Made by a program: the position numbers and the translations under genes. From Nocardia carnea NBRC 14403 (GTDB lineage Bacteria > Actinomycetota > Actinomycetes > Mycobacteriales > Mycobacteriaceae): DNA of 64,000 bases. The DNA lies in the NCBI RefSeq assembly GCF_000308515.1, contig NZ_BAFV01000020.1, positions 1 to 64,000 on the forward strand. The letters are read 5' to 3'. Positions within the stretch are counted from its first letter, which is position 1. Each line of letters begins with the position of its first letter. The notes under the pieces are model-generated. The model worked only from the letters and a program-made list of their open reading frames with translations. It ran no database searches and was not told the origin of the DNA. This document shows, piece by piece, positions 8,155-17,322 of this stretch.

Positions 8155-9048
8155 ATGACAATCCTGGCGTTGGAGATCGGCACGACTCGGCTCGCTGCGA
8201 TCGAGATCGCCGACGATGTGGGCTCCGACGAGGTCCAGCAGATACCGATACCGCGACAGGGCACCTGGGACAAGGTCCGCGAACTCCTGCTCCGAATAGC
8301 GGCGGGCCGGGAGGTCACCGCGGTGGGGATCGCCTCCAGCGGGCCTATCGATATGGCCTCCGGTGTCGTGGCACCCGCGCAGCTCCAGGAATGGCAGGCC
8401 GGTTTCCCGCTGGTCGAATCGGTCCAGAAGCTTTTTCCCGCCGCCGCCGTAGCGATGGCCTTGGACGGCGTATGTCTTGCGCTGGCCGAACGGCATTTCG
8501 GGGCAACTCGTGAGGTGATGGATTCGCTGTCGATTCTGCTGTCGGAGACGGTGTTCGGCGGGGTGATGGTGGGTGGTTTCGTGGTGGTCGGGCGGACCGG
8601 TAACGCCGGCCAGATCGGGCATGTCCTCGTGCCCGGCCACGACGATCCTTGTGCTTGCGGGGGCCGCGGCTGCCTGGAATCGGTGGCGGGTGCGCCGGCT
8701 GTGACGGCTTGGGCCCGGAAGCAGGGCTGGGCCGGGGATTCCGTGGCCGGTCTCGCGGCGGACGCGCAGGCCGGAGACCGTATCGCTGTGGCTGCGCTGG
8801 AACGAGCCGGGACCGCTGTGGGCCGGACGATCGCATCGGCGGCAGCCCTGCTGGATATCGATCGGGTCGTTGTCGGCGGGCCCATCGCCACCGCGGGTTC
8901 CGCGCTGTGGAAACCGCTGCAGAACGCGGTCGCGATGCATGCGCGGTTGCCCTTTCTCCCCGGGTTGCGCGTGGTTCCCTCCGAGTTGGCGGATCTGGGT
9001 CTGCTGGCGGGTGCGGGGGTTATCGCGCTGACCTCGCAGAATGAGTGA
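8155..9048 (+). CDS. ROK-family protein (probable sugar kinase)
   Basis: A 297-residue ROK-fold protein without the N-terminal HTH of ROK repressors. The phosphate-1 motif is near the start (LEIGTTRLAAIEI). The ROK zinc/signature region GHVLVPGHDDPCACGGRGCLE carries the CxCGxxGCxE ligands. The usual catalytic motif END appears as ALD, keeping the aspartate but losing the asparagine. Members phosphorylate glucose, N-acetylglucosamine or N-acetylmannosamine; the substrate here is not evident. It is probably co-transcribed with whiB. Confidence 0.8.
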   Translation: MTILALEIGTTRLAAIEIADDVGSDEVQQIPIPRQGTWDKVRELLLRIAAGREVTAVGIASSGPIDMASGVVAPAQLQEWQAGFPLVESVQKLFPAAAVAMALDGVCLALAERHFGATREVMDSLSILLSETVFGGVMVGGFVVVGRTGNAGQIGHVLVPGHDDPCACGGRGCLESVAGAPAVTAWARKQGWAGDSVAGLAADAQAGDRIAVAALERAGTAVGRTIASAAALLDIDRVVVGGPIATAGSALWKPLQNAVAMHARLPFLPGLRVVPSELADLGLLAGAGVIALTSQNE

Positions 9049-9375
9049 TCCGCGCGCCGCACGGTAATTTTCGGCGCCCCGCCGGTCGTCGCGGCGGTCG
9101 GCGGGGGCGTCTCGCGGCCGGGTTCGGCCCCTTCATCCAGGACCCGAATCGGCTGTGTTCGTATCGGATTCCGTATCATTGCCTGTTCGGGTGGCCGACG
9201 GGGCGTGTTTCTCCGGCGGCGGCCTCGGGGCGGAATTCCGCGGCGCGTGGCGTATCGGTCTCGAGTTCACTGTTGAGCGTACCGCTGTGTAACGGTACAT
9301 TATCTTCTGCGGGCGTTGTCGCGATAGTGACACGCACCGCGTGAAACGGTTGGACGCACGCGATGAGAGGGCGCA
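9049..9375. other. Intergenic region carrying the PAS-gene promoter
   Basis: These 327 bases hold no convincing gene. The first 200 are high-GC sequence in which I see no signal. The remaining 100 hold the promoter and operator B described separately and the GAGAGGG ribosome-binding site of the next gene. Confidence 0.6.
9273..9301 (+). promoter_or_regulatory. Promoter with operator B in the -35/-10 spacer (PAS gene)
   Basis: TTGAGC (-35) and TACATT (-10, ending at 9301) are separated by 17 bases. The spacer is filled by the palindrome GTACCGCTGTGTAACGGTAC, which begins directly after the -35. The geometry is identical to the ansP promoter. It is about 75 bases before the start codon at 9376. 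Confidence 0.65.
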
Positions 9376-10506
9376 GTGATCCCCTGGGTGACGGTCGAAA
9401 CTTTGGCGCCGGAAGGGTTCTCGGTCGCGTCGGTCGGGGATGCCGCACGCGAGTTCGCCGACTGGCGTCGTGTATTGCAGCGACAGTTCGCACGCACCCC
9501 AGCTCTCTACGATGGATTGAACACACGCGATATCGCCGAGGCCTTGCGCACCGCCACAGTGGGCGCCACCGACCTGGATCGCACCTTCACCACTCGATCC
9601 GGGCCGCACCGGCTGATGGTCCGGCCGGTATTCGGGCCCACCGGGGAAGTGCACGCGGTGCGCTGGTGGGCCGGACCCGCGGACGGTCACGTACCGCCGC
9701 TCCCCGCGGCGGTCGGCGCCATCTGGGATGTGGAAAGTCAGACCCTTGCGCAGCCCAGCGGTATCACGGCGCTGTCGGGTAGCGCGCCCGAAGAGTATGT
9801 GCCACGGATGTCGATCGCCGAATTCTTCCATCGTGTCTCGGCATTCGACCGGCACGCGGAAGTCCTCGACCTCCTGTACGGCCCCGCGGCCGGTGACAAA
9901 ATGCAATTCGAGGTCACTGTGCTTCGTAATGCCGGGCGGGCAACCCGCTGGCGGATCTCCGCGCGGGCCCGCAACGACGAACACACCCGGGGTGCGTGGT
10001 GGCTTATCGAGGACATCACGTCCGAGGACAATCCGGCCATCTGGCCGACTCTGGAGAGTGTCGGCCTGCGGGAGGCGCACCGCCGGGCGGGCAACCATCT
10101 CGCGGTGGTCCAGTTGGGACATACCAGTATTTCGCACTGGCTCACCGATCCGGCGCCGTGGATACGCTGGGACTATCTGTTCCGGCCGGTCGATGTCTTC
10201 CATCCCGACGATCGGGTCCGGTTGGTGGAACTCGGTTCCCGGGTCCGAGGCGGAGAGAGCGCCGGCGTGACGGTGCGGGCATTGAACTACAGCGGCGGTT
10301 ACACCCCGACCTCGCTGCTGCTGTATCCGTACCCGGGATTCTCCAACCGGGAGCTGGCCATCGCCCAGCTGGTGCGGGTGGCCGACGATATCCCCGTGGT
10401 GGAACCGGACCTGACAGGTCCGGTCGCATCGGAGAGTCCTATCGGCTATGACGATCAGCTGCGGTTCCGGTTGGCGGGCCGGCTACGGCACAGTCCAGTG
10501 TCCTGA
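9376..10506 (+). CDS. PAS-fold protein of unknown function
   Basis: A 376-residue soluble protein without signal peptide or HTH. It reads as two or three PAS-like repeats: residues about 65-100 (RLMVRPVFGPTGEVHAVRWW), 100-230 (ending WRISARARNDEHTRGAWWLIEDIT) and 235-350, with W-rich PAS C-terminal strands. It resembles a family of large actinobacterial PAS-like proteins (DUF5593-type, from memory). The GTG start follows a GAGAGGG site, and the promoter carries operator B. The T4SS-like cluster starts 50 bases downstream but has its own operator A, so shared transcription is uncertain. It may be a sensor for that cluster; this is inference from position. Confidence 0.6.
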   Translation: MIPWVTVETLAPEGFSVASVGDAAREFADWRRVLQRQFARTPALYDGLNTRDIAEALRTATVGATDLDRTFTTRSGPHRLMVRPVFGPTGEVHAVRWWAGPADGHVPPLPAAVGAIWDVESQTLAQPSGITALSGSAPEEYVPRMSIAEFFHRVSAFDRHAEVLDLLYGPAAGDKMQFEVTVLRNAGRATRWRISARARNDEHTRGAWWLIEDITSEDNPAIWPTLESVGLREAHRRAGNHLAVVQLGHTSISHWLTDPAPWIRWDYLFRPVDVFHPDDRVRLVELGSRVRGGESAGVTVRALNYSGGYTPTSLLLYPYPGFSNRELAIAQLVRVADDIPVVEPDLTGPVASESPIGYDDQLRFRLAGRLRHSPVS

Positions 10507-10525
10507 GAACGGGCGTATACGCGGG

Positions 10526-10541
10526 TCCCCATGTCTGGGAA
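10526..10541. promoter_or_regulatory. Palindromic operator A1
   Basis: TCCCCATGTCTGGGAA fits T(T/C)CCC-N6-GGGAA. It lies 15 bases before the first possible start of the TcpC-like gene and so at the head of the T4SS-like operon. The closeness suggests either a leaderless message or use of the downstream GTG at 10587. Confidence 0.6.
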
Positions 10542-10556
10542 GATGTTTTTCTGGCA

Positions 10557-11585
10557 GTGGACAGGCTGCTCTCTACCATTCCGAGAGTGAGGACTGGGGC
10601 GGCTGGACGCGCGGATTCGGGCGAGGCACTGCTTCGCCAGATGGCCGCGCGGCGCCGGCGCGACAATATCGTCGTCGTGGTCCTGGCGGTGCTCGCGGTT
10701 CTCGGCGGTGGGCACGCCGTCTACAGCTTTTTCGCCCCCGATCCCGCCCCTCCGGGAGATGAGGAGATGGTGGGTGTTACGGGGCACGCGAGCTTGGCGG
10801 CATCGTTCGCCCAGGATTTCGTTGTTACGTATCTGAGCGCCGACGCGAACGATCAGGACGCGCTGTCGCGTTACGTCGACGGAACACAGCGGATCTCCTT
10901 ACCGAAGACAGGTGCACAGGTCAACGCGCCACTGGTGGTCTATGTAGCCCGCACTCTCGACGCCGGCGCTGTCGAGGTGTGGTCGGTGACTGTATCGGTG
11001 CAGATGGGCCGGCCCGGATCGGGCGCCGCGCGGCATTACTACCGAGTCCCGGTGTCGGTGTCCGAGGGCAGTCTGCGTGCGCTCACCCTGCCCGCCGCCG
11101 TCGAACCGCCCGCAGTGGGCTCGGATCTGGCGCAGGCATATTCGTCCCCGTGCGGCGAGGAAACGGCATTCGCTCAGGTTGCCACCGGATTCCTGAACGC
11201 ATATCTGACCGGCGCCGGTGATGTGGCGCGTTATGTCACCGTCGACTCCGGAATCTCGGCACTGCGACCGGGGCCGTTCACCGAACTCGGCACCGTGACC
11301 GTGACCGCCGAGGATTCCGGCTGCGGGACCGCCGGCACCAGCGCGCAGGTGTTGGCAACAGTCACCCCGAAAGGGGCAACCGGGACCGCGCCGGCGCTGG
11401 CCTACCCGCTCACCATGGTCCGCGGTGAGGGGCAGTGGCAGGTGCGGGCCATCGAGACACTCCCGGCGCTGAAGGAGCCACTGACCCTGGTCGTGCCACC
11501 GGGGGAGAACACCGGCCCCGCCACCGGCAGCACCACGGGAGCCCCGACGAGTACCGCGGAGATCCCCCCGGCGACCCAGAACTGA
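10557..11585 (+). CDS. TcpC/VirB8-like conjugation-type membrane protein
   Basis: A 342-residue protein with a basic N-terminus, one membrane segment (about 40-62) and two extracytoplasmic NTF2-like domains (about 75-185 and 195-310), then a Thr/Pro-rich tail. This is the architecture of TcpC from Gram-positive conjugative elements (Tn916 Orf13), an essential VirB8-like channel scaffold. The second domain has two cysteines (around 200 and 260) that could form a disulfide. An in-frame GTG at 10587 is an alternative start. The following genes encode small membrane proteins and a VirB4 ATPase, which supports the T4SS reading. It lies directly behind operator A1. Confidence 0.75.
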   Translation: MDRLLSTIPRVRTGAAGRADSGEALLRQMAARRRRDNIVVVVLAVLAVLGGGHAVYSFFAPDPAPPGDEEMVGVTGHASLAASFAQDFVVTYLSADANDQDALSRYVDGTQRISLPKTGAQVNAPLVVYVARTLDAGAVEVWSVTVSVQMGRPGSGAARHYYRVPVSVSEGSLRALTLPAAVEPPAVGSDLAQAYSSPCGEETAFAQVATGFLNAYLTGAGDVARYVTVDSGISALRPGPFTELGTVTVTAEDSGCGTAGTSAQVLATVTPKGATGTAPALAYPLTMVRGEGQWQVRAIETLPALKEPLTLVVPPGENTGPATGSTTGAPTSTAEIPPATQN

Positions 11586-11600
11586 TACGAGGCGGCAACC

Positions 11601-11864
11601 ATGAGCAATCTCAGCAATATCCTCTACGGCATCCTGGTATTCGTACGCTGGGCCGGACTGATCCTCATCACCATCGTCTCGATGGCCGTGCTGATCTCGG
11701 AGGCCGCGAAATCCAAGCTGTCCCCGGCCAAGATTCTCGGTGTCGCGGGTTCGGCGATTCTGGCTGCCGTACTCTTCTGGATGCTGCCGACACTGGTGAA
11801 CTTCGCCCGCGCGGACGCCAATATGATCGTCCCGGACCACCCCGTCGGGGGCGGTTATCAGTGA
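11601..11864 (+). CDS. Small two-span membrane protein, VirB2/TrbC-like position
   Basis: An 87-residue protein with two hydrophobic segments (about 6-31 and 43-66) joined by a short basic loop (EAAKSKLSPAK). No cleavable signal peptide is obvious. Size and topology resemble VirB2/TrbC pilins or the small membrane subunits of Gram-positive T4SS, but sequence identity is too low to decide. Its stop overlaps the next start (GTGA), showing translational coupling to the PrgI/TcpE-like gene. Confidence 0.55.
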   Translation: MSNLSNILYGILVFVRWAGLILITIVSMAVLISEAAKSKLSPAKILGVAGSAILAAVLFWMLPTLVNFARADANMIVPDHPVGGGYQ

Positions 11865-12451
11865 CCACGCAGGTGATCAAGATCTTCACGCCGGTCAAAC
11901 GTGTCCCCACCATGATCGGCAAGGCACAGAACGGGCAGAAGTTGCCGTTCGGGCCCTATACCTTGCCGCAGGTGGCAGGTGTCGCCATCGGTTTGATCAT
12001 CACGGGCGCAGCGGCGATGACCCTGCCCGCGAATCCGGCGATCACCTTCCTGGCCGGGCTGGCGCTCACGGCCGTGCTCGGTTTTGCGCTGGGCCTCGTC
12101 CCGTACACGGGTGTGCGGTTGTTCTCGCGGATGGTCTGGTTCGCACGACTGATCTGCTACCCGAAACCGGTTCTTGCCTCGGGGATGCCGGTGACCCCCG
12201 AATCGGCCCGGATCACTATGTTCGTCGAGGAAACCGTGGTGGCGATCCTGCCGCACGAACCGGTTTCGGGTAGTCCACGGAAAAGCCGCGCCCAACGGGT
12301 CTCCGCCCGGGGCGGTCAACTACTGGATCTGCTGAACACGAGCCGGGTCCCGCGCACCGTGGAGGTGGTGGACTCGAGCCCACCGGCATCGAGCTGGCGG
12401 TCGATGATCAGCAGTAACGGGGGGCGATCGGCGAGCGGAGAGGGACGCTGA
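11861..12451 (+). CDS. PrgI/TcpE-like membrane protein (VirB3 analogue)
   Basis: A 196-residue protein with two adjacent membrane segments (about 33-52 and 56-77) near the N-terminus and a soluble basic C-terminal half. Gram-positive T4SS operons carry such a protein (PrgI or TcpE) directly before the VirB4-type ATPase, as here, and it is thought to anchor the ATPase. The GTG start overlaps the preceding TGA. The last base is shared with the VirB4 start codon. The assignment relies on topology and position. Confidence 0.6.
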   Translation: MTTQVIKIFTPVKRVPTMIGKAQNGQKLPFGPYTLPQVAGVAIGLIITGAAAMTLPANPAITFLAGLALTAVLGFALGLVPYTGVRLFSRMVWFARLICYPKPVLASGMPVTPESARITMFVEETVVAILPHEPVSGSPRKSRAQRVSARGGQLLDLLNTSRVPRTVEVVDSSPPASSWRSMISSNGGRSASGEGR

Positions 12452-14979
12452 TGGGGTTCAACCGGGATCTGCAACCCACGGCCGCGATTCGCGGGCATCT
12501 CCAGTTCACCCATTCCGGTCTGGTGACGGCCACGTACTTCATCACGCCGCTCGGGTACGGCCTGCGTAAGGCCGGAGATAAATTCGATGTCAAACTCGCG
12601 CACCATGCCCTGATAAACAACCTGCCGAACGGGTCGCTGCTGCTGGGGATCCAGGCTCGGCAGAACACTCTCGACGTGCTGAGCAAAATGGTCGAGGGTG
12701 TGGATCTGGACGAATGCGCCGACTACGCCGACGAGGTGTTCGCCTCCTATGAGCGGGTCCGGGCCATCTCCCCGCAGACCCGGATCTATCTGCTGTCCAT
12801 TCCGGTGGGTACCGCGAGTACCGGCGGAATATCCGCGCTTTCCCGGATGTGGCGGGGGAGTACGACGACCATCGATGCCACCGCCGTCTCGCGGGCCGAA
12901 CTGGACGCCTACGAAGAAGAAGCCAACGAGATCCTGTCCCGGGTCGGCGGTGAATTCGATCCGGTGCCGGTGCCTGCTGCCCTGTTCCAATGGTTGTGGG
13001 AGCACTATCTGGCGCGCGGTGCGGTCGGTGATCCGGTGGCGCCGACCCGCGCGGGTGCGCTCGACGAGGCAACGGCGGCGGTTTTCAAATCCGCGGCACT
13101 GGACGAAGGTGCCCGGGCCGATTCTCAGCGCCGGCTGCGCCCTTCGTTCGTTCCGGTGATCAAGGTGGTGCAACCTGATACCGGATACCGTCCGTCCTAC
13201 CAGGCGATGCTGACCCCGCGGTCGTTCCCCTATTCCGGAATGATGTTCCCGGGCGGTAGCGAGTTCCTGAATGTGATCGACGGTCTCGGCGGCGCCGTCA
13301 CCGTCGACTGGGGAATGCGAATCTCCACCAAACCCGCCGATCAGGTGCTGAAGAACAACGAGGTGAACCTGCGCCGTCTCGGCGAACAGATGGACCAGCG
13401 TGATCAGGAGGTTTCGTTCGCGCAGAACACGCTCATGTCCAAGGCGCAGATGCTGGGCGAATACAACCAGCACTTCGAGGTCAACGGCGGGGAATCGGAG
13501 GTGTCCTTCACCACCGTGATCGCCGTTGGCGGGCCGTCCCGGGACGAGACCATGGATGCGGTGAACACTCTGCGCCGCCGCTACAAGCGGTTCCAAGTGG
13601 AAATGGCTGCGCCGGTCGGTGCCCAGGTGGATTTGTGGTCGCTGCTGGTCCCCGGAAGTCCACCGCGCCGGGCGTTCGACGATTTCGCCCATATCGTGCC
13701 TTCGGATATGTGGGCGGGTTTCGTTCCGTTCACGACGAGCCAGATCGGTGACGACAGCGGTCCGGTGATCGGACTCAACCTGCTGTCCGGGCATTTCGAG
13801 CCTATCCACTTCGGGATCATGGAGGCTGCGCTGCACGACCTCTCCGCGTCCTTCGCGGTCACCGGCGAACTCGGTTCGGGCAAATCGTATTTCCTGAAAC
13901 TCATGGCCGTGCTCGTTCACGATATGGGCGGGCAGTTCCTGGCGATCGACCGAAGCCAGGTGGGGGAGTGGGAGCATTTCGCCGCCGCCATCGACGATGC
14001 GGTGGTCATCGACTTGGCGAACCCGTCGGTCTCGCTGGATCCGCTGCGGTTGTTCGACCCCCGCGTCGCCGGCGAACGCGCGCTGGATTCCGTGCTGCCG
14101 TTGCTCGATCTATCGCCCACCTCGGGTACCGGTGCGGTGATCAGCAACCTGCTGTCGCCCAAAGGGATCGCCGAGCACAACATCGCCAGCCTCCTGGACC
14201 TCTACCGGGTGGTGTGCCGGTTGCGCGACGAGCCCGGGGCCCTCGACGAATACGCGGATCTGGCGTCCCGGCTGGGAACCATCGTCGAACGAGTACCGGT
14301 GCTGTTCGACCCGAATCTCGCACCCATCCGGCTGGATGCCGCCGCCACCGTGGTCCGCAGTCACAACTTGGCCCTGCCGACGGCCGAGGAACTGACCACC
14401 CCGCACCTGTACAACCGGCTGCCCTTGACCAAACGACTCGGGACCGCGCTCTACGAGCTCGTGGGCGTGACCGCGCGGGAAGCGTTCCTTTCCGACAACG
14501 GACGTTTCGGGTTGCTCGTCGGCGACGAAGCGCACCATTTCACGCAGACTCAGGTCGGTGCGTCGGTGACCTCGGATTTCAGTCGTGACGGCCGTAAACA
14601 TCTCGCCGCGATCGGGCTGGCCTCCCACGATCCCGCCACCGACTTCCAAGGCGCGGCACATAATCTCATTCCGAACCGGTTCGTCTTCCGGCAGCGGGAC
14701 GAAACCCTGGCCCGCAACAGCCTCGAGTGGCTGGGCGTGGACCTGGAGGAGGCCCCGTACCTGTTGCAGGCCCTGCGCGAGGAGACCTCGCCGCCGGTGG
14801 GAGCCGGACGGCAGGTACCGGAAGAGCGCCGCGGTGAGATGTTCATGCGGGACGCGTTGAGCCGGATCGGGCGTGGCAAAGTGCTCGGGCCGGCCCGAGC
14901 GGACCGAGCGGAGGCCATCACCAGTACGCCGACCGTGGCGCCCCGTACTGCCCGGAGGGAATCGGAGGCTGTCCGCTGA
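12451..14979 (+). CDS. VirB4/TraC-type secretion ATPase
   Basis: An 842-residue ATPase. The N-terminal half (about 1-440) is the VirB4-like CagE/TrbE region. Walker A, GELGSGKS, is at 472-479, and a Walker B-like LLVGDEAHHF is at about 688-697, followed by the HerA/FtsK-type motif GLASHDPATDF. Such proteins power pilin handling and substrate transfer in type IV secretion. Length and motif spacing are normal, and nothing suggests decay. No relaxase or VirD4/TcpA coupling ATPase gene lies nearby; the only FtsK-type ATPase in the window is EccC of the ESX system. It overlaps the upstream gene by one base. Confidence 0.85.
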   Translation: MGFNRDLQPTAAIRGHLQFTHSGLVTATYFITPLGYGLRKAGDKFDVKLAHHALINNLPNGSLLLGIQARQNTLDVLSKMVEGVDLDECADYADEVFASYERVRAISPQTRIYLLSIPVGTASTGGISALSRMWRGSTTTIDATAVSRAELDAYEEEANEILSRVGGEFDPVPVPAALFQWLWEHYLARGAVGDPVAPTRAGALDEATAAVFKSAALDEGARADSQRRLRPSFVPVIKVVQPDTGYRPSYQAMLTPRSFPYSGMMFPGGSEFLNVIDGLGGAVTVDWGMRISTKPADQVLKNNEVNLRRLGEQMDQRDQEVSFAQNTLMSKAQMLGEYNQHFEVNGGESEVSFTTVIAVGGPSRDETMDAVNTLRRRYKRFQVEMAAPVGAQVDLWSLLVPGSPPRRAFDDFAHIVPSDMWAGFVPFTTSQIGDDSGPVIGLNLLSGHFEPIHFGIMEAALHDLSASFAVTGELGSGKSYFLKLMAVLVHDMGGQFLAIDRSQVGEWEHFAAAIDDAVVIDLANPSVSLDPLRLFDPRVAGERALDSVLPLLDLSPTSGTGAVISNLLSPKGIAEHNIASLLDLYRVVCRLRDEPGALDEYADLASRLGTIVERVPVLFDPNLAPIRLDAAATVVRSHNLALPTAEELTTPHLYNRLPLTKRLGTALYELVGVTAREAFLSDNGRFGLLVGDEAHHFTQTQVGASVTSDFSRDGRKHLAAIGLASHDPATDFQGAAHNLIPNRFVFRQRDETLARNSLEWLGVDLEEAPYLLQALREETSPPVGAGRQVPEERRGEMFMRDALSRIGRGKVLGPARADRAEAITSTPTVAPRTARRESEAVR

Positions 14980-15007
14980 GTCCGCTGGGGCGGCGGGTGA
15001 ATCGGTT

Positions 15008-15838
15008 GTGGTGGCGTCGGACGAAAAGTCGAATACGAAGTCGAAGAAAAAGCTGATCGTGGTGCTGGCTGCCATGTTGTTGTGCTGCTGCGGCGGGCCC
15101 GCGCTCATGGTCGGGGGGCCGTTCGCCGAGTTGACATCGATGGCGAAACAGGATTTCGGGCGCCAGTGCGATATCGCGCTAGGACCGGCCACCGGTACAG
15201 CGCCTACCACCGCGACTCCCACCAGCACCCGCACCGGATCGGTTCCCACCGCGCCCGGATCGCCCACCTCTACTCCCACCGGTAACCCGTACGCATCCTT
15301 GACCTTCGCGGCCGACGACCCGGCCGTCGCACCGCGAGACCGGGAATGTGCGTCGGCCATGCGGGTGGCTCCCCGTCAAGGTCCGGCCCTCCAAGAGGGC
15401 AGCAACGCTCCCGCCGCGGTATGCGCCGCCGATCTCGCCCTGAGGTATCCCGAGGCGGGCGGTGCGGCGGATCCGGCGGAGTATGTCCGAGACGTGATCT
15501 ACAGCGCCTCGCTGGCCATCTCGTCGCAACGATGCCTTCCCGGTCGTGCGCCCTATGCTGCCGCAGCGGAGAACTGCGGTGACACCACGAACGGCGAACC
15601 GGTGATCTTGCCGGAAACCGTGCGGGAGCAGGCGTTCTGTGGGCATGCGGTAGATCCTGCCGCAATATCGGCCGGTGATCTGGTGTTCTGGGATTACCGG
15701 GACAACGCCGCGCACCGGGCGGGCATAGCGCTGGGTTCCGATGAGTTGGTGACGGTCGAGGGCGGGGAGTTCGTCCGGTCGGGTATCCCCGGCGCCGGGC
15801 ACGTCCAGATCAAACGGGTATTGCGGGAGGTGTCGTGA
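15008..15838 (+). CDS. Membrane-anchored NlpC/P60-like protein, possibly inactive
   Basis: A 276-residue protein with a lysine-rich start, one membrane segment (about 16-38, with a CCC cluster), a Thr/Pro-rich stalk (60-100) and an extracytoplasmic domain. The end of the domain shows the NlpC/P60 pattern AGDLVFWDY, then AHRAGIALGSDELVTVEGG. The canonical DCSG nucleophile motif is missing; the best alternative cysteine is in AVCAADLALRY. It could be a binding-only relative of the lytic proteins that open peptidoglycan for T4SS. I chose GTG 15008; the frame is open upstream inside virB4. It overlaps the next start by GTGA. Confidence 0.6.
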   Translation: MVASDEKSNTKSKKKLIVVLAAMLLCCCGGPALMVGGPFAELTSMAKQDFGRQCDIALGPATGTAPTTATPTSTRTGSVPTAPGSPTSTPTGNPYASLTFAADDPAVAPRDRECASAMRVAPRQGPALQEGSNAPAAVCAADLALRYPEAGGAADPAEYVRDVIYSASLAISSQRCLPGRAPYAAAAENCGDTTNGEPVILPETVREQAFCGHAVDPAAISAGDLVFWDYRDNAAHRAGIALGSDELVTVEGGEFVRSGIPGAGHVQIKRVLREVS

Positions 15839-17289
15839 CCAGCGCGGAAATCGGGCCGTTCGCAGTAGAGGCCGAGTACGACGACGATCCGGAGAACGAT
15901 GGTGCTCCCGGAACCGGATCCCCGTGGACCGGTGAGCGCCGGCGGTGGGGCGCAGGCGGCGGCAATCCGAGCGTGCCCGGCGCACCGGCAGCGCCGCCCG
16001 GCCCCGCCCCATCGTCCGGCGCCACCGCGACCCCGGTAGCCCAGTCCGTGCCGGCGCCGGCAGCGCCGCCCCCGGGCCTCGCGCTACCTGGTCTGCCGGT
16101 CCTTCCGTTGCCAGGCGTGCCCGTACCGGCAGCCGGTACACATCCGGCACCGGCGCAGCCCGCGGCAGGCCCCGCACCCGCTTCGGCCCCGGTGGCGGAC
16201 AGGCGCGCGGAAGCCGAACCCGAGCCACTGGTCGATCCCGAGATGCTGGCGCGGATGGCGCCCATGGCGATGATGGCGGGCGCGGCCCTACTACCCATGA
16301 TCGGGTCGGCGCTCTCGGGCCTCACGGGTGGCGCCGGTGGTGCGGCGCCTGTAGCCGAAGACGGCGCGACGGGAATGTCGCCGGAAGCCGACCGTGCGAT
16401 GAAGGTGCTGAAACTTCTCGAGGATATGTACGGCGAGGGTGAGCCCAAAGACCCCGAGATGAAGAAATTGAAGGAGGAAGCCGGCAAATCGGATTCCTCC
16501 TCCAGCGGTGCCGGGCCCGCCATGTTGAAGGCCAGGATGCTGTTCCAGGACAATGCCGTGACCGCCTTCAACAACCTCGACAAACAACTGGCCAAATACA
16601 TTTCCGGTCTGGCGGGATCGAACAAGATCGACAAGAATGCGGTGCGGTCGCTGTTGAAGCAGGTCAATGCGGCCCTGGCCGAGCTCGGGCCGATGGCGTA
16701 CACCAAGGAAGGCCAGCAGAAGGTACGCAAGATCCTCACCGTGGCCCTGGAGGCGGCGCACAAGATCGTCGCCGGCGGGTCGGCGAATGCCGGTGACGCC
16801 GCCTCCGCCATCAACCAGTTGACCAATCAGTACCTGTACAACCTGTTGGGCAAGGAGCTGCCCGGCGGGGTGAAATTCGCGTCGGGCAAGAGCAAGGGTA
16901 AGGGCGAGACCCCGATCGAAGGGGGGTCCGCTCGTGCGCAGCATGCTGTGAAGACCGCTCTGAACCAGGTCGGCGATCCTTATGTATGGGGAGCCGAAGG
17001 GCCGAACAGCTTCGACTGTTCGGGTCTCATGCAGTACGCGGCGAAGAAAGCCGGCGTGAACATCCCCCGGGTCGCCGACGATCAATTCAATTCGCTGCCG
17101 AAGGTGGCGAACAAGAATATCCAGCCCGGTGACCTGATCTTCCCCGAGAGCAGTTACAAGAACGGGGAGATGGGGCATGTGATGATGTACATCGGTGACG
17201 GCAAGTGCGTGGAAGCACCGAGCCGCGGCAAGGATGTCCGAGTCACCGATTTGCCGCCTAGTTTCGCGGCGCGGCGCTGGGCCGACTGA
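15835..17289 (+). CDS. NlpC/P60 peptidoglycan hydrolase of the T4SS-like operon
   Basis: A 484-residue protein. About 135 residues of Pro/Ala/Gly-rich low-complexity sequence precede a hydrophobic segment (about 140-165), a helical region and a C-terminal NlpC/P60 domain (about 360-484). The nucleophile is Cys395 in FDCSG and the catalytic histidine is His448 in MGHVMMYIG, so it should cleave the peptide stem of peptidoglycan. T4SS and ICE operons of Gram-positives carry such a hydrolase (TcpG/Orf14 type). No classical signal peptide is present, so its route to the wall is unclear. It is last in the operon, and the TrbL-like gene converges on it. Confidence 0.78.
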   Translation: MTSAEIGPFAVEAEYDDDPENDGAPGTGSPWTGERRRWGAGGGNPSVPGAPAAPPGPAPSSGATATPVAQSVPAPAAPPPGLALPGLPVLPLPGVPVPAAGTHPAPAQPAAGPAPASAPVADRRAEAEPEPLVDPEMLARMAPMAMMAGAALLPMIGSALSGLTGGAGGAAPVAEDGATGMSPEADRAMKVLKLLEDMYGEGEPKDPEMKKLKEEAGKSDSSSSGAGPAMLKARMLFQDNAVTAFNNLDKQLAKYISGLAGSNKIDKNAVRSLLKQVNAALAELGPMAYTKEGQQKVRKILTVALEAAHKIVAGGSANAGDAASAINQLTNQYLYNLLGKELPGGVKFASGKSKGKGETPIEGGSARAQHAVKTALNQVGDPYVWGAEGPNSFDCSGLMQYAAKKAGVNIPRVADDQFNSLPKVANKNIQPGDLIFPESSYKNGEMGHVMMYIGDGKCVEAPSRGKDVRVTDLPPSFAARRWAD

Positions 17290-17322
17290 ACCGGCCCGAC
17301 AGGTGCCGATCCGCCGCTGTCC

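Noticed and set aside
12316..13977. 553-codon open frame antisense to the VirB4 gene
   Set aside because: It shows no family similarity and is arginine/histidine-rich, as expected from the complement of a high-GC gene.
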